Part shown: positions 32,549 to 41,993 of the stretch, one piece after another | Layout of the letters: every line of letters begins with the position of its first letter | Numbering within the stretch: position 1 is the stretch's first letter | Program-made: the position numbers and the translations under genes | Source: Teichococcus oryzae | Lineage (GTDB): Bacteria > Pseudomonadota > Alphaproteobacteria > Acetobacterales > Acetobacteraceae | Reading direction: 5' to 3' | Assembly (NCBI RefSeq): GCF_008386565.1 | Contig: NZ_VUKA01000004.1 | Span: 1-64,000 of the forward strand | Length of the DNA: 64,000 bases | Notes under the pieces: model-generated | Databases searched by the model: none | What the model saw: only the letters and a program-made list of their open reading frames with translations | Told to the model about the DNA's origin: nothing

Positions 32549-35434
32549 CTGAGCGAGCGGCCTTTTCCACCGGAGGAGGCGGCGCGGCTGGCGGCGCTGC
32601 ACCGGACCGGCCTTCTGGACACCGCGCCGGAACCGGCCTTCGACGAACTCGCCAGGCTCGCCACGCAGCTTTTCGACGTGCCCCTGGCGGCCATCCAGCT
32701 GGTGGATGCCGGGCGGCAATGGAGCATGGCGGAGATCGGCCTCGGCCGGCGCGAAACGCCGCGCGATGCCTTCTGCGATCGCGCCCTGCTCGCGCCGGAC
32801 GGGCTGGAAGTGGCGGATGCGGCGCGTGACCCGCGCTTCGCCGGCAGCCCCCTGGTCACCGGCAGGCCGGGCATCCGCTTCTTCGCCGGCCAGCGGCTGC
32901 TGGTGGATGGCCAGCCCATCGGCCTGTTCTGCATCATCGACACCGCGCCCCGGCCCATGGGGCTGGATGCGAAGCAGCGCGCCTTTCTGCGCAGCCTGGC
33001 GAGCCAGGCCTGCGACCGGATCGCGCTTCGCGGCGCCGCCGGAAAGAACACGGCGGAGGCGCTGCGGCGCCAGGCCCTGGAAAGCGCCGTCGACTACGCC
33101 ATCATCACCACCAGCCCCGAAGGCGCCGTCACCAGCTGGAACGCGGGCGCGGCCAGGCTCCTGGGCTGGGGTGAGGCCGAGATGCTGGGCCGGGATGTGG
33201 GGCGGGTCTTCACCGCCAGGGACCGCGAGGCCGGCCATCCGCAGGCGGAGCGCCAGCGAGCCCTTCTCAAGGGGCAGGATACCGGCAATCGCTGGTACAT
33301 GCGCAAGAATGGCAGCCGGCTCTGGGGCCGTGGCGAGGTAGCGCCCCTGCGGGACGCGGCCGGGCATCTCACCGGCTTCCTGAAGGTGATGCGGGACCGC
33401 ACCGAGGAACACCTGGCCCAGCGGGCGCTGGAAGCGGCGAATGAACGCTACCGCCTGGCCGCCCGCGCCACCAACGACGCAATCTGGGACTGGGACCTGG
33501 AAACCCGCAGCGTGCTGTGGAACGAGGCGCTGGAAGCCGCCTATGGCCACGCCCCCGCCAGCCACGCGCATGACGGCGACTGGTGGCTGTCGCAGATTCA
33601 CCCGCAGGACCGGGCACGCATCCACCACAGCATCCAGGCCGCGATCGGGGGCGAGGGCAGCCAGTGGACCGAGGAATACCGCTTCCGCCGCGCCGATGGC
33701 AGCTACGCCGACGTGCTGGACCGTGGCTTCGTGATCCGCGACGATGCCGGCCGCGCCACCCGCATGATCGGCGCCATGCTCGATCTGAGCCGCAGGCGTC
33801 AGGCGGAACAGGCGCTGCGCGAAAGCCAGGAAAGGCTGCGCCTCGCCACCGCCGCCGCCGGCCTCGGCACCTTCGACTACCATATCCCCAGCAACACGCT
33901 GTTGTGGGATGACCGTTGCCGTGCCCTGTTCGGCATAAAGCCCGGCGCGCCGGTCAGCTATGCCGGCAGCTTCCTGGTCAGCCTGCACCCGGAGGACCGC
34001 GACGCCGCCGACGCCGCCGTGCGCAGGGCGCTCGATCCGTCCGGTTCCGGCGCCTATGTCACCGAGTACCGCACCATCGGGCTGTCGGACGGGGTGGAAC
34101 GGTGGGTGTCCGCCGCCGGGCAGTGCTTCTTCGAGAATGGTCAGCCGGTGCGACTGATCGGCATGGCGCATGACGTCAGCGCCCGCCGCCATGCGGAGCA
34201 GCAGCTGCGCGAGCTGAACGAAACGCTGGAACAGCGCATCGAGGAGCGCACCCGCAGCCTGCGCGAGGCCGAGGAGGCCCTGCGGCAAAGCCAGAAGATG
34301 GAGGCGATCGGCCAGCTCACCGGCGGCATCGCGCATGACTTCAACAACCTGCTGACCGGCATCAGCGGCAGTCTGGAGATCCTGTCCCTGCGCATGGCCA
34401 CCGGGCGGCAGGAAGGGCTGGAGCGCTACATCATCACGGCGCAGGACGCCACCGCGCGGGCCGCCGCCCTGACGCACCGCCTGCTGGCCTTCGCGCGGCG
34501 CCAGACGCTCGACCCGAGCCCGGTTGAGGTGAACGCGCTGGTCGCCGGCATGGCGGACATGATTTGCCGCAGCGTCGGCCCGGATATCCGGGTCGATGTC
34601 ATCGGCCCGCCCTCCCTGCCCCCGGTGCTGTGCGACCCGCACCAGCTGGAGAATGCGCTGCTGAACCTGTGCATCAATGCGCGGGACGCGATGCCCGAGG
34701 GCGGCACGCTGCGCATCACCACGGCGGCGGTGCGGCTGGAAGGCGAAGCGGCTGCGGCGCTGGGCCTGGCGCCTGGTGCCTATGTCCGCCTCAGCGCCGC
34801 CGACACCGGCAGCGGCATGGCGCCCGATGTCGCGGCGCGTGCCTTCGACCCGTTCTTCACCACCAAGCCCATGGGCCAGGGCACCGGGCTCGGACTGTCC
34901 ATGGTGTATGGCTTCGCGCGGCAAAGCGGCGGGCAGGCGCACATCGCCAGCATTCCGGGCCTCGGGACCACGGTGCAGCTGCATCTGCCGGTGCATGCCG
35001 GGACGGCTGAAGCCGAAACCGCCACCTCGGCCTCGGACATGCCCGTGACGCCCGTGGGAGGCGAGGTGGTGCTGGTGGTGGATGACGAGGCCACCATCCG
35101 CCTGCTGGTCACCGAGGCGCTGGCGCAGTGCGGCTACAACGTGCTGGAGGCCGAGGACGCCGCCTCCGGCCTTGCGCTGCTGGACACGGCACAGCGGCTC
35201 GACCTCCTGGTCACGGATATCGGCCTGCCGGGCGGCACCAATGGCCGGCAGCTGGCGGATATGGCGCGGCTCCGCCGGCCCGGCCTGCCGGTGCTGTTCA
35301 TCACCGGCTATGCCGAGAACGCGGTGATCGGCCAGGCGCCGCTGGAGCCGGGCTTGCAGCTGATGACCAAGCCCTTCTCCATCGCCGCGCTGGCCGAGCG
35401 GGTCGCCGCCATGCTGTCAAAGGATGGCGGCTGA
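32549..35434 (+). CDS. hybrid sensor histidine kinase (GAF-PAS3-HisKA-HATPase-REC)
   Basis: This cytoplasmic sensor has about 961 residues. The order is GAF (about 1-165), three PAS domains (about 180-290, 300-420, 425-550), then HisKA with His596 in [11 protein letters not shown]. HATPase_c (NARDAM, GSGM, GTGLGL) and a receiver domain with Asp890 in VTDIGLPGG follow. The frame shows GAF homology from codon CTG 32549, preceded by GGAG, but the first ATG/GTG/TTG in frame is GTG 32678, inside the GAF domain. Either CTG is used or a small frameshift separates an out-of-frame ATG at 32527. The signal is unknown. Confidence 0.85.
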   Translation: MSERPFPPEEAARLAALHRTGLLDTAPEPAFDELARLATQLFDVPLAAIQLVDAGRQWSMAEIGLGRRETPRDAFCDRALLAPDGLEVADAARDPRFAGSPLVTGRPGIRFFAGQRLLVDGQPIGLFCIIDTAPRPMGLDAKQRAFLRSLASQACDRIALRGAAGKNTAEALRRQALESAVDYAIITTSPEGAVTSWNAGAARLLGWGEAEMLGRDVGRVFTARDREAGHPQAERQRALLKGQDTGNRWYMRKNGSRLWGRGEVAPLRDAAGHLTGFLKVMRDRTEEHLAQRALEAANERYRLAARATNDAIWDWDLETRSVLWNEALEAAYGHAPASHAHDGDWWLSQIHPQDRARIHHSIQAAIGGEGSQWTEEYRFRRADGSYADVLDRGFVIRDDAGRATRMIGAMLDLSRRRQAEQALRESQERLRLATAAAGLGTFDYHIPSNTLLWDDRCRALFGIKPGAPVSYAGSFLVSLHPEDRDAADAAVRRALDPSGSGAYVTEYRTIGLSDGVERWVSAAGQCFFENGQPVRLIGMAHDVSARRHAEQQLRELNETLEQRIEERTRSLREAEEALRQSQKMEAIGQLTGGIAHDFNNLLTGISGSLEILSLRMATGRQEGLERYIITAQDATARAAALTHRLLAFARRQTLDPSPVEVNALVAGMADMICRSVGPDIRVDVIGPPSLPPVLCDPHQLENALLNLCINARDAMPEGGTLRITTAAVRLEGEAAAALGLAPGAYVRLSAADTGSGMAPDVAARAFDPFFTTKPMGQGTGLGLSMVYGFARQSGGQAHIASIPGLGTTVQLHLPVHAGTAEAETATSASDMPVTPVGGEVVLVVDDEATIRLLVTEALAQCGYNVLEAEDAASGLALLDTAQRLDLLVTDIGLPGGTNGRQLADMARLRRPGLPVLFITGYAENAVIGQAPLEPGLQLMTKPFSIAALAERVAAMLSKDGG

Positions 35435-35444
35435 CCTGACCGCC

Positions 35445-36941
35445 TCAGCCATGCACCGGCATGGTGAAGCTGGCGCCGGCGCGGATGCCCTTCGGCCAGC
35501 GCACCGTGCCGGTCTTCAGCCGGGTGTAGAAGCGCACCCCTTCCGGCCCGTGCACGTGGTGGTCGCCGAACAGGGAGCGTTTCCAGCCGCCGAAGGAATG
35601 GAACGCCATCGGCACCGGGATCGGCACGTTCACCCCCACCATGCCCGCCTTGACGCGCGACAGGAAGGCCTGCGCCGTGTCGCCGTCGCGCGTGAAGATG
35701 GCGGCGCCATTGCCGAATTCATGGTCGTTCACCAAGCCCAGCGCCGCCTCGAAATCATCCGCGCGGGCGATGCCGAGGACGGGGCCGAAGATTTCGTCGT
35801 CATAGCAGGCCATGCCCGGCTTCACGCGGTCCAGCACCGTGCCGCCCAGGAAGAAGCCTTCCTCATATCCCTGCAGCATCAGGCCCCGCCCATCCACCAG
35901 CAACTCGGCGCCTTCCCGCACGCCGGCCTCGATGTAGCCCGCGACCTTGTCGCGATGCGCGGCGGTGACCAGCGGCCCCATCTCCGCTTCCGGGTCGGTG
36001 CCCGGCCCGACGCGCAGGGCGCGCACCTTGGGCAACAGGCGCTCGATCAGCGCGCCGGCGGTGCGCTCCCCCACCGGCACGGCGACCGACACCGCCATGC
36101 AGCGTTCCCCGGCGGAACCGAAGGCCGCGCCCATCAGCGCATCCGTCGCCTGGTCCAGATCGGCATCCGGCATGACGATCATGTGGTTCTTGGCGCCGCC
36201 CAGCGCCTGCACGCGCTTGCCCGCTTCCGTCGCGCGGCGATGGACATATTCGGCGATGGGCGTGGAGCCGACGAAGCTGACGGCATCGACGGCCGGATGA
36301 TCCAGCAGCGCGTCCACCGCCGCCTTGCCGCCATGCACCACGTTGAACACGCCATCCGGCAGGCCGGCTTCGCGCAGCAGCAGGGCCAACTCATTGGCGA
36401 GGCTCGGGTCGCGCTCGGAAGGCTTGAGGATGAAGGCGTTGCCGCAGGCCAGCGCGACGGGGAACATCCACATCGGCACCATGGCGGGGAAGTTGAACGG
36501 CGTGATGCCCGCCACCACGCCGAGGGGCTGGCGCAGCGCCACGGAATCGATCCCGCGCCCCACGGATTCGCTGAACTCGCCCTTCAGCAATTGCGGAATG
36601 CCGCAGGCGAATTCCACCACCTCCAGCCCGCGCGCCAGCTCGCCCTTGGCGTCCGACAACACCTTGCCATGCTCGGCGGTGATGATGGAGGCGAGCCGGT
36701 CGGTGTGCCGCTCGATCAGGTCGCGCAGGCGGAACATCACGCGGGCGCGCAGATGCGGCGGCGTCGCGGCCCAGTCCGGCGCGGCCTTGCGCGCGGCGGC
36801 GACGGCCAGATCCACCTCGGCGGCATCAGCCAGGCCGAGCTGCGCCGTCACCGCACCGGTCGCCGGGTTGTAGACCGGGGACCGCTCGCCGGTGCGGCTC
36901 GGCACCTCGATGCCGCCGATATGGTGGTGGATGATCTTCAT
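35445..36941 (-). CDS. mmsA: CoA-acylating methylmalonate-semialdehyde dehydrogenase
   Basis: The 498-residue NAD-dependent aldehyde dehydrogenase has [24 protein letters not shown] and [14 protein letters not shown]. The catalytic Cys is in [15 protein letters not shown], typical of MmsA, and [16 protein letters not shown] completes the pattern. MmsA makes propionyl-CoA or acetyl-CoA from methylmalonate or malonate semialdehyde (valine, beta-alanine, inositol pathways). ATG 36941 follows GAGGAA; ATG 36959, overlapping the upstream stop, is an alternative. It sits in an operon with an iron-type alcohol dehydrogenase that could supply the semialdehyde. Confidence 0.85.
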   Translation of the reverse strand: MKIIHHHIGGIEVPSRTGERSPVYNPATGAVTAQLGLADAAEVDLAVAAARKAAPDWAATPPHLRARVMFRLRDLIERHTDRLASIITAEHGKVLSDAKGELARGLEVVEFACGIPQLLKGEFSESVGRGIDSVALRQPLGVVAGITPFNFPAMVPMWMFPVALACGNAFILKPSERDPSLANELALLLREAGLPDGVFNVVHGGKAAVDALLDHPAVDAVSFVGSTPIAEYVHRRATEAGKRVQALGGAKNHMIVMPDADLDQATDALMGAAFGSAGERCMAVSVAVPVGERTAGALIERLLPKVRALRVGPGTDPEAEMGPLVTAAHRDKVAGYIEAGVREGAELLVDGRGLMLQGYEEGFFLGGTVLDRVKPGMACYDDEIFGPVLGIARADDFEAALGLVNDHEFGNGAAIFTRDGDTAQAFLSRVKAGMVGVNVPIPVPMAFHSFGGWKRSLFGDHHVHGPEGVRFYTRLKTGTVRWPKGIRAGASFTMPVHG

Positions 36942-36955
36942 GGTCGCGTTCCTCG

Positions 36956-38107
36956 TCATTCGGCCCAGACCTGCTGGTACAGGGCCTGGATGGCGGCCTC
37001 GTCCGGCACCATCGGATTGTTGGCGGGCGAGCCGGAGGCGATGGCCTGTTGCGCCATCAGCGGCAGCAGGCGGAACCACGCCGCCTCCTCGATGCCGTAG
37101 GCGCGTGGCCCCGGCACGGCGAGATCCCTGTTGAGCGCGCGCAACTCGTCCAGCAGGGCGGCGACGGCGAAGGCATCATCCCGGTCGCTGCCCGCCAGCC
37201 CCATGGCGCGGGCGCAATCGGCGTAGCGGCGCTCGGCGGCGGGCGCGGAATAGGCCGTCACGGCCGGCAGCAGCATGGCGTTGGACAATCCGTGCGGCAC
37301 ATGGAAATGCGCGCCGATCGGGCGGCTCATGCCATGCACCAGCGCCACCGAGGCGTTGCTGAAGGCGATCCCCGCCTGCGTCGCGCCGAGCATCATCGCC
37401 TCGCGCGCCGCCCGGTCCTGGCCGTCGCGATAGGCGCGGCGCAGATGGCCGGCGATGGCGCGCATGGCGTTCAGCGCGAAGCCATCGGAGAACGGGTTGG
37501 CGCGGCGCGACACATAGGCCTCGATCGCGTGGGTCAGCGCATCCACGCCGGTATCGGCGGTCAACCGCGGCGGCTTGCTCAGCGTCAGCTCGTAATCGAC
37601 GATGGCGGCGACGGGCAGGAAGGATTGCCCGATGCACAGCATCTTCTCATGCGTTTCGCTGTCGGTGATGACGGTAAAGCGCGTCGCCTCCGAGCCGGTG
37701 CCGGCGGTGGTCGGGATGCCGATCACCGGCAGGGCCGGGCCGGAGTTCTGCGCCGGCGCCTTGTAGTCCCGCATCCGGCCGCCCTGCTTCGCCAGCACCG
37801 CGACGGCCTTGGCCGTGTCGATGGGGGAGCCGCCGCCCAGCGCGACGAGGCAGTCATAGTCGCCCGCCAGCACGGCGGCGCGGGCGCGGTCCACCGCGTC
37901 GGTGTCGGGTTCGGGCACGGTGTCGGAAAACACCGCCGCCCCGCCCAGCAGGCCTTGCAGCCGCTCGGCCAGGCCGAACTTCACCATCATCGGGTCGGTG
38001 ACGATCAAGGGCCGCGACAGGCCGAGGCTTTCCAGGACAGCCCGCGTTTCCGCGAAGGCGCCGCCGCCGATCCGCAGGATGCCGGGCAGCGCAATGGCCG
38101 CGATCAT
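36956..38107 (-). CDS. iron-containing alcohol dehydrogenase
   Basis: The 383-residue group III dehydrogenase has the nucleotide motif [36 protein letters not shown] and the metal-binding [16 protein letters not shown]. It oxidises an alcohol or hydroxyacid with NAD, or runs in reverse. ATG 38107 follows GGGAGGAA. It comes first in a two-gene operon with mmsA, so a hydroxyacid to semialdehyde to acyl-CoA route is likely (inference). It is divergent from a LysR gene. Confidence 0.85.
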   Translation of the reverse strand: MIAAIALPGILRIGGGAFAETRAVLESLGLSRPLIVTDPMMVKFGLAERLQGLLGGAAVFSDTVPEPDTDAVDRARAAVLAGDYDCLVALGGGSPIDTAKAVAVLAKQGGRMRDYKAPAQNSGPALPVIGIPTTAGTGSEATRFTVITDSETHEKMLCIGQSFLPVAAIVDYELTLSKPPRLTADTGVDALTHAIEAYVSRRANPFSDGFALNAMRAIAGHLRRAYRDGQDRAAREAMMLGATQAGIAFSNASVALVHGMSRPIGAHFHVPHGLSNAMLLPAVTAYSAPAAERRYADCARAMGLAGSDRDDAFAVAALLDELRALNRDLAVPGPRAYGIEEAAWFRLLPLMAQQAIASGSPANNPMVPDEAAIQALYQQVWAE

Positions 38108-38162
38108 GAATGGTTCCTCCCCATGGCCTTGTTTCAAGAACCGAGGCTAGGCCGCTCCTCCC

Positions 38163-38202
38163 TTGCGGAAAACAGGAAATGCCGCCGTTATCCTGTGCGC
38201 AA
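38163..38202. promoter_or_regulatory. interrupted dyad, candidate LysR operator
   Basis: TTGCG at 38163 and CAGGA at 38173-38177 are mirrored by TCCTG at 38191-38195 and CGCAA at 38198-38202. The dyad is asymmetric but long and lies between the divergent alcohol dehydrogenase and LysR genes. LysR proteins typically bind such sites beside their own promoter. No protein-binding evidence exists here. Confidence 0.45.
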
Positions 38203-38217
38203 ATGCCGAAGGCCCCG

Positions 38218-39120
38218 ATGTCCCGCCGCTTCGATTGGAATGACCTGCGCTACCTGCTGGCCGTCTCCCGCGCCGGCACCGTGTCGCTGGCCGCCCGCCG
38301 CATGGGGGCCGACCACGCCACGGTGATCCGCCGCATCGACGCGCTGGAACAGGCGCTGGGCGTCAAGCTGGTGGAGCGCAATCCGCGCGGCTACCACCTG
38401 ACGCAGCGCGGCGAGGCGCTGCTGGCCTCGGCCCGCCGCATGGAGGAGGAAGCCGAGCGCGCGCAGCACGCCCTGGCCGGGGGCGACGCGCCCTTGTCGG
38501 GGCTGGTGCGCATCTCCTCCCTCGAAGGCTTCGGCAATTTCTTCCTGGCCGGGCGGCTGCCGCGCTTCGCCGCCCGCAACCCCGATGTGGCGGTGGAGCT
38601 GATCACCATCCAGCAGATCCTGGCGCTGTCGCGGCGGGAAGCCGACCTCGCCATCACCCTGCAGCCGCCCGACAGCGACCGCTTCCTGCGCGAGAAGCTC
38701 ACCGATTACGCGCTGCTGGTCTATGGCTCGGTCGGGTATCTTGCCCGCGCCCCGGCCCTGCGCTCGGCGGACGACCTCGCGGCGCATCCCTTCATCAGCT
38801 ACATCGACGATCTGGTGTTCATGCGCGGCCTCGACTATCTAGACGAGATCCGGCGCGGGCTGCGCGCCCGGCTGCAAAGTTCCAGCCTACACGCGCAGAT
38901 GGAGGCCGCCTGCGCCGGGCACGGGCTTTGCGTGCTGCCCGCCTTCATGGCCCGCACGCGCCCACAGCTGCGCCCCGTGCTGCCGGACACGCTGCGCCTG
39001 ACCCGCAGCTACTGGCTGGTGTCGGAAGCGGCGGCCGCCGGCACAAGGCGCCTGCGCGCCATGCGGGACTTCATCCGCGCCGAGGTGCGGGCGGAACAGG
39101 CGCTGTTCCTGCCACCCTGA
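38218..39120 (+). CDS. LysR-family transcriptional regulator
   Basis: The 300-residue regulator has an N-terminal winged helix-turn-helix (WNDLRYLLAVSRAGTVSLAARRMGADHATVIRRIDALEQALG). A LysR substrate-binding domain starts near residue 90. ATG 38218 has GAAGG five bases upstream; an ATG at 38203 would make the candidate operator abut the start. Divergence from the alcohol dehydrogenase/mmsA operon suggests that it controls that operon. The inducer is unknown. Confidence 0.85.
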   Translation: MSRRFDWNDLRYLLAVSRAGTVSLAARRMGADHATVIRRIDALEQALGVKLVERNPRGYHLTQRGEALLASARRMEEEAERAQHALAGGDAPLSGLVRISSLEGFGNFFLAGRLPRFAARNPDVAVELITIQQILALSRREADLAITLQPPDSDRFLREKLTDYALLVYGSVGYLARAPALRSADDLAAHPFISYIDDLVFMRGLDYLDEIRRGLRARLQSSSLHAQMEAACAGHGLCVLPAFMARTRPQLRPVLPDTLRLTRSYWLVSEAAAAGTRRLRAMRDFIRAEVRAEQALFLPP

Positions 39121-39126
39121 GGGCGG

Positions 39127-39708
39127 TCAGGCGGTGGGAATGGTGACGCCGATCAGGTCGGTGTCCCGGATCAGCCCCGCCAGACGCGCAGCGTCCCAGC
39201 CTTCCGTGCCGGAAGGGCGGCGCGGCAGCACCATCCAGCGGTAATCGGCGGTGGAATCCACCACGCGCAGCCGGGTTCCGGCCGGCAGCTCGGTGCCCCA
39301 TTCCTCGCGCAGCAGCCCGCGCGGGTCGCGCACGGCGCGGGCGCGGAAGGCGGCGGATTTGTACCAGTGGGGCGGATAGCCGAGCAGCGCGCGCGGATAA
39401 CAGCTGCACAGGGTGCAGACGATCAGGTGATGCAGCGCCGCGTCATTCTCCACCACGCCCAGCGGCGGGGCGCCGATGAGGAAGATGCCCATCTCCTCCA
39501 CCGCGCGGGTGCCATCGGCCAGCAGCCGGGCGCGGAAGCCCTCATCGGTCCAGGCACGCGCCACCACCTCCGCGCCGCGCGCGGGGGATGCGGCCTGCAT
39601 GGTCTCGTCGCTCTGGCGCAGCGCCGCCTCGGTCACCACGCCCTTCTCCAGCAGCAGGCCGCGGAAGCCGGCGAGCAGCCGGTCGGTCGGGATTTCGGTG
39701 AGGTTCAT
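39127..39708 (-). CDS. nitrile hydratase alpha / thiocyanate hydrolase gamma-like subunit
   Basis: The 193-residue metal-binding subunit has the Cys-cluster VCTLCSCYPRALLG (Cys98, Cys101, Cys103), the claw that holds Co(III) or Fe(III). Thr between the first Cys and Leu is usually associated with the cobalt form. PPHWYKSAAFRARAV follows, as in the family. Nitrile hydratases convert nitriles to amides; thiocyanate hydrolase makes carbonyl sulfide and ammonia from thiocyanate. It is last in a three-gene, ATGA-overlapped operon. The substrate is open. Confidence 0.85.
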   Translation of the reverse strand: MNLTEIPTDRLLAGFRGLLLEKGVVTEAALRQSDETMQAASPARGAEVVARAWTDEGFRARLLADGTRAVEEMGIFLIGAPPLGVVENDAALHHLIVCTLCSCYPRALLGYPPHWYKSAAFRARAVRDPRGLLREEWGTELPAGTRLRVVDSTADYRWMVLPRRPSGTEGWDAARLAGLIRDTDLIGVTIPTA

Positions 39709-39989
39709 GCGGCCTCCAGCCAGTGCTCGTAGATTTCCACCAGGAACTCGTCGCCCGGCTGGTTCTCCGGCCAGATCGAATCCTGGGCGAAGCGGACATG
39801 GTAGAGCGGGATGCTCGGCGCGGGGCGGCCGAAGGCCAGGTCCTCGGGGTTCGGGAACTGCCCCAGCGGGCGCAGCACCACGCCCTCGCGGCCGCGCAGG
39901 TAATGCGGCGTCCGGATATGGACCGGGCCCTCGGCCTCGGGCCAGGAATCGCGCACCCTGACGGCGTCGCCCGGCGCGAAGCGGCTCAT
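39705..39989 (-). CDS. nitrile hydratase beta C-terminal-domain subunit (ScnA-like)
   Basis: The 94-residue protein corresponds to the SH3-like C-terminal half of nitrile hydratase beta: FAPGDAVRVRD, then RTPHYLRGREGVVLRPLG, and LYHVRFAQDSIWPE near the end. As a separate polypeptide it matches the layout of thiocyanate hydrolase, where the beta chain is split in two. It overlaps both neighbours by four bases. Confidence 0.8.
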   Translation of the reverse strand: MSRFAPGDAVRVRDSWPEAEGPVHIRTPHYLRGREGVVLRPLGQFPNPEDLAFGRPAPSIPLYHVRFAQDSIWPENQPGDEFLVEIYEHWLEAA

Positions 39990-40297
39990 GCGGACAGCCT
40001 CGCGCGGAGTTCCGCCTCGGTGATGACGCCCTTCTCCAGCATCATCCGCACCATCGAGTACAGCCAGCGCTGGTAATAGGAAGAGCGGTCATAAACATCC
40101 GGCGGCAGCCCCTCGATGCCGCGCCGGAGCTCGTCCGTGCGGAACAGGCCGGTGCCGCCCAGCACCTGGCGCAGCGCATCCACGTCGCGGTCGAACGGGG
40201 TCATCTCATGGTGGCTCTTGTCCACCTGCTCGCAGGCGAAACGGGACACGCCGCCCATGTCATGATGCGCGCGTGCCGGGGCATCCTCAGGCAACAT
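39986..40297 (-). CDS. nitrile hydratase beta N-terminal-like subunit (ScnB-like)
   Basis: The 103-residue helical protein contains HHDMGGVSRFACEQVDKSHHEMTPFDRDVDALRQVL. The HDMGG start is typical of the N-terminal half of nitrile hydratase beta. FDRSSYYQRWLYS-like and MMLEKGVITEAEL follow. It is first in the operon. ATG 40297 has GGAGG seven bases upstream; a GTG one codon earlier is possible. With the two following genes it reproduces the B-A-C order known for thiocyanate hydrolase. Confidence 0.75.
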   Translation of the reverse strand: MLPEDAPARAHHDMGGVSRFACEQVDKSHHEMTPFDRDVDALRQVLGGTGLFRTDELRRGIEGLPPDVYDRSSYYQRWLYSMVRMMLEKGVITEAELRARLSA

Positions 40298-40416
40298 CAC
40301 GGTTCCTCCATTTCATTCCGCGCAGCGTCGGATGGAAGGCGGGGCGGCGTCAACCGGCCGGTTTTTGCCTTCGCGGCGAGGGAGTCTATGCTGCCGCCCC
40401 GGAGGATCGGAACGCA

Positions 40417-41238
40417 ATGAAACCAGAGGCTGTCGAGGCGCTTGCCGCCCGCATCCCGGACGGCGCCCGCGTGGCTTTGCCGCCGGACAATTCCCTGCCC
40501 TCGCTGGCCCTGGCGAAGGCGCTGATCCGCAAGGGCGCGCGAGGGCTGCGGCTGATCGGCGTCCCGGTGTCCGGTCTCGCCACCGACATGCTGATCGGCG
40601 CCGGCTGTGTTGTGGAAGTGGAAACCAGCGCCGTGAGCCTGGGCGAGGCCGGCTTCGCCCCCCGCTTCTCCGCCGCGCTGAAGGAAGGCCGCATCACGGT
40701 GCGGGACGCCACCTGCCCCGCCATGCACACCATGCTGCAGGCCGCCGAGAAGGGCGTGCCCTTCATGCCGCTGCGCGGCCTGATCGGCAGCGACATCCTG
40801 CGCAACCGGCCCGACTGGAAGGTGATCGACAATCCCTTCGCCGGGCATGATGGCGACCCGATCGTGCTGCTGCCCGCCCTGCAGCCGGATTTCGCCCTGT
40901 TCCACGCCGTGCTGGCGGATCGCGAAGGCAATGTCTGGGTGGGCCGGCGCCGCGAATGCGCCACGCTGGCGCATGCCTCGCGCCACGCGTTGGTGACGGT
41001 GGAGCGCCTGCATCCCGGCAATCTGCTGGAGGATGAGCGCCTCGCCCCCGGCACCATCAACGCCACCTACATCACCGCCCTGGCGGTGGCCGAGCGGGGC
41101 GCGCATCCGGTGGCGCTGCTCGACGAATATGGCGCCGACAACGGCCATGTGGCCGCCTATGCCCGCGCGGCCCGGACGGCCGAGGGCTTCCAGGCCTGGC
41201 TGGCCGAGCATGTGCTGGCGCCGGAGGCCGTGGCATGA
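40417..41238 (+). CDS. class I CoA-transferase, subunit A
   Basis: The 273-residue protein belongs to the alpha-subunit side of family I CoA-transferases: GARVALPPDNSLPSLALAKALIRKG, then VETSAVSLGEAGFAPRF and PALQPDFALFHAVLADREGNVWVG. ATG 40417 follows GGAGGAT. It is coupled by ATGA to subunit B and is divergent from the nitrile hydratase-like operon. The substrate is unknown; members act on oxoacids, glutaconate or steroid ring-cleavage CoA esters. Confidence 0.8.
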   Translation: MKPEAVEALAARIPDGARVALPPDNSLPSLALAKALIRKGARGLRLIGVPVSGLATDMLIGAGCVVEVETSAVSLGEAGFAPRFSAALKEGRITVRDATCPAMHTMLQAAEKGVPFMPLRGLIGSDILRNRPDWKVIDNPFAGHDGDPIVLLPALQPDFALFHAVLADREGNVWVGRRRECATLAHASRHALVTVERLHPGNLLEDERLAPGTINATYITALAVAERGAHPVALLDEYGADNGHVAAYARAARTAEGFQAWLAEHVLAPEAVA

Positions 41239-41993
41239 CGGACGCGACGATCCGGCCCGAGGAGCGCCTGGCCGCCGTGCTGGCGCGGCTGATCCTGGAC
41301 CCCGCCGCGCCGCCGGCCCGGCACATCGCGGTGGGTGCCGCCTCCCCCATCCCGGCCGCCGCCTGCTGGCTGGTGAAGAAGGCGGGGCATCCAGTGCGCC
41401 TGTCGCTGCTGCACAAGCGCAGCGGCAATCCCTTCACCGAGGGCACGCGCGAATTGTTCGACCTGACCGGCCAGGGGCGCATCGACCTGTTCTTCCTGGG
41501 CGGCGGGCAGATCGACGGCCAGGCCAACATCAACCTGATCGGCACCGGGGAATGGCCCGGAATGGGGGTGCGCTTCCCCGGCTCCTTCGGCAGCGCCTTC
41601 ATGTACATGATGACGCCGCGCACCATCCTGTTCCGCGAGGAGCATTCCACGCGCGTGCTGGTGCCGCGGGTCGAGCATGTCTCGGCCCCCGGCGTGTCCG
41701 CACCCGGCGTGTTCCGGCGCGGCACGGCGCAGGCGCTGGTCACCGGCAAGGGTGTGTTCCGCTTCGACCCGGCGCGCGCCCGCTTCACCCTGGACAGCGT
41801 GCATGCAGGCGAGGACGCCGCCAGCCTGCGCGATGCCACCGGCTTCGACTATGACGCGCCCGAGCCGGTTCCGCTGACCCCGGAGCCGACGCCGGAGGAG
41901 CTGGCGCTGTTGCGCGGCCCGGTCTGCGACGAGATGCTGGAAACCTATCCCGAATTCTGTGCCCGCGTGTTCAACAGGAGACAAGCCGCATGA
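41235..41993 (+). CDS. class I CoA-transferase, subunit B
   Basis: The 252-residue beta subunit-like protein has HIAVGAASPIPAAACWLVKK, a central LGGGQIDGQANINLIG and FPGSFGSAFMYMM. The SENG-type motif carrying the catalytic Glu of classical family I beta subunits is not obvious, so this pair may resemble the atypical IpdAB-like branch. It overlaps both flanking genes by ATGA. Confidence 0.75.
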   Translation: MTDATIRPEERLAAVLARLILDPAAPPARHIAVGAASPIPAAACWLVKKAGHPVRLSLLHKRSGNPFTEGTRELFDLTGQGRIDLFFLGGGQIDGQANINLIGTGEWPGMGVRFPGSFGSAFMYMMTPRTILFREEHSTRVLVPRVEHVSAPGVSAPGVFRRGTAQALVTGKGVFRFDPARARFTLDSVHAGEDAASLRDATGFDYDAPEPVPLTPEPTPEELALLRGPVCDEMLETYPEFCARVFNRRQAA

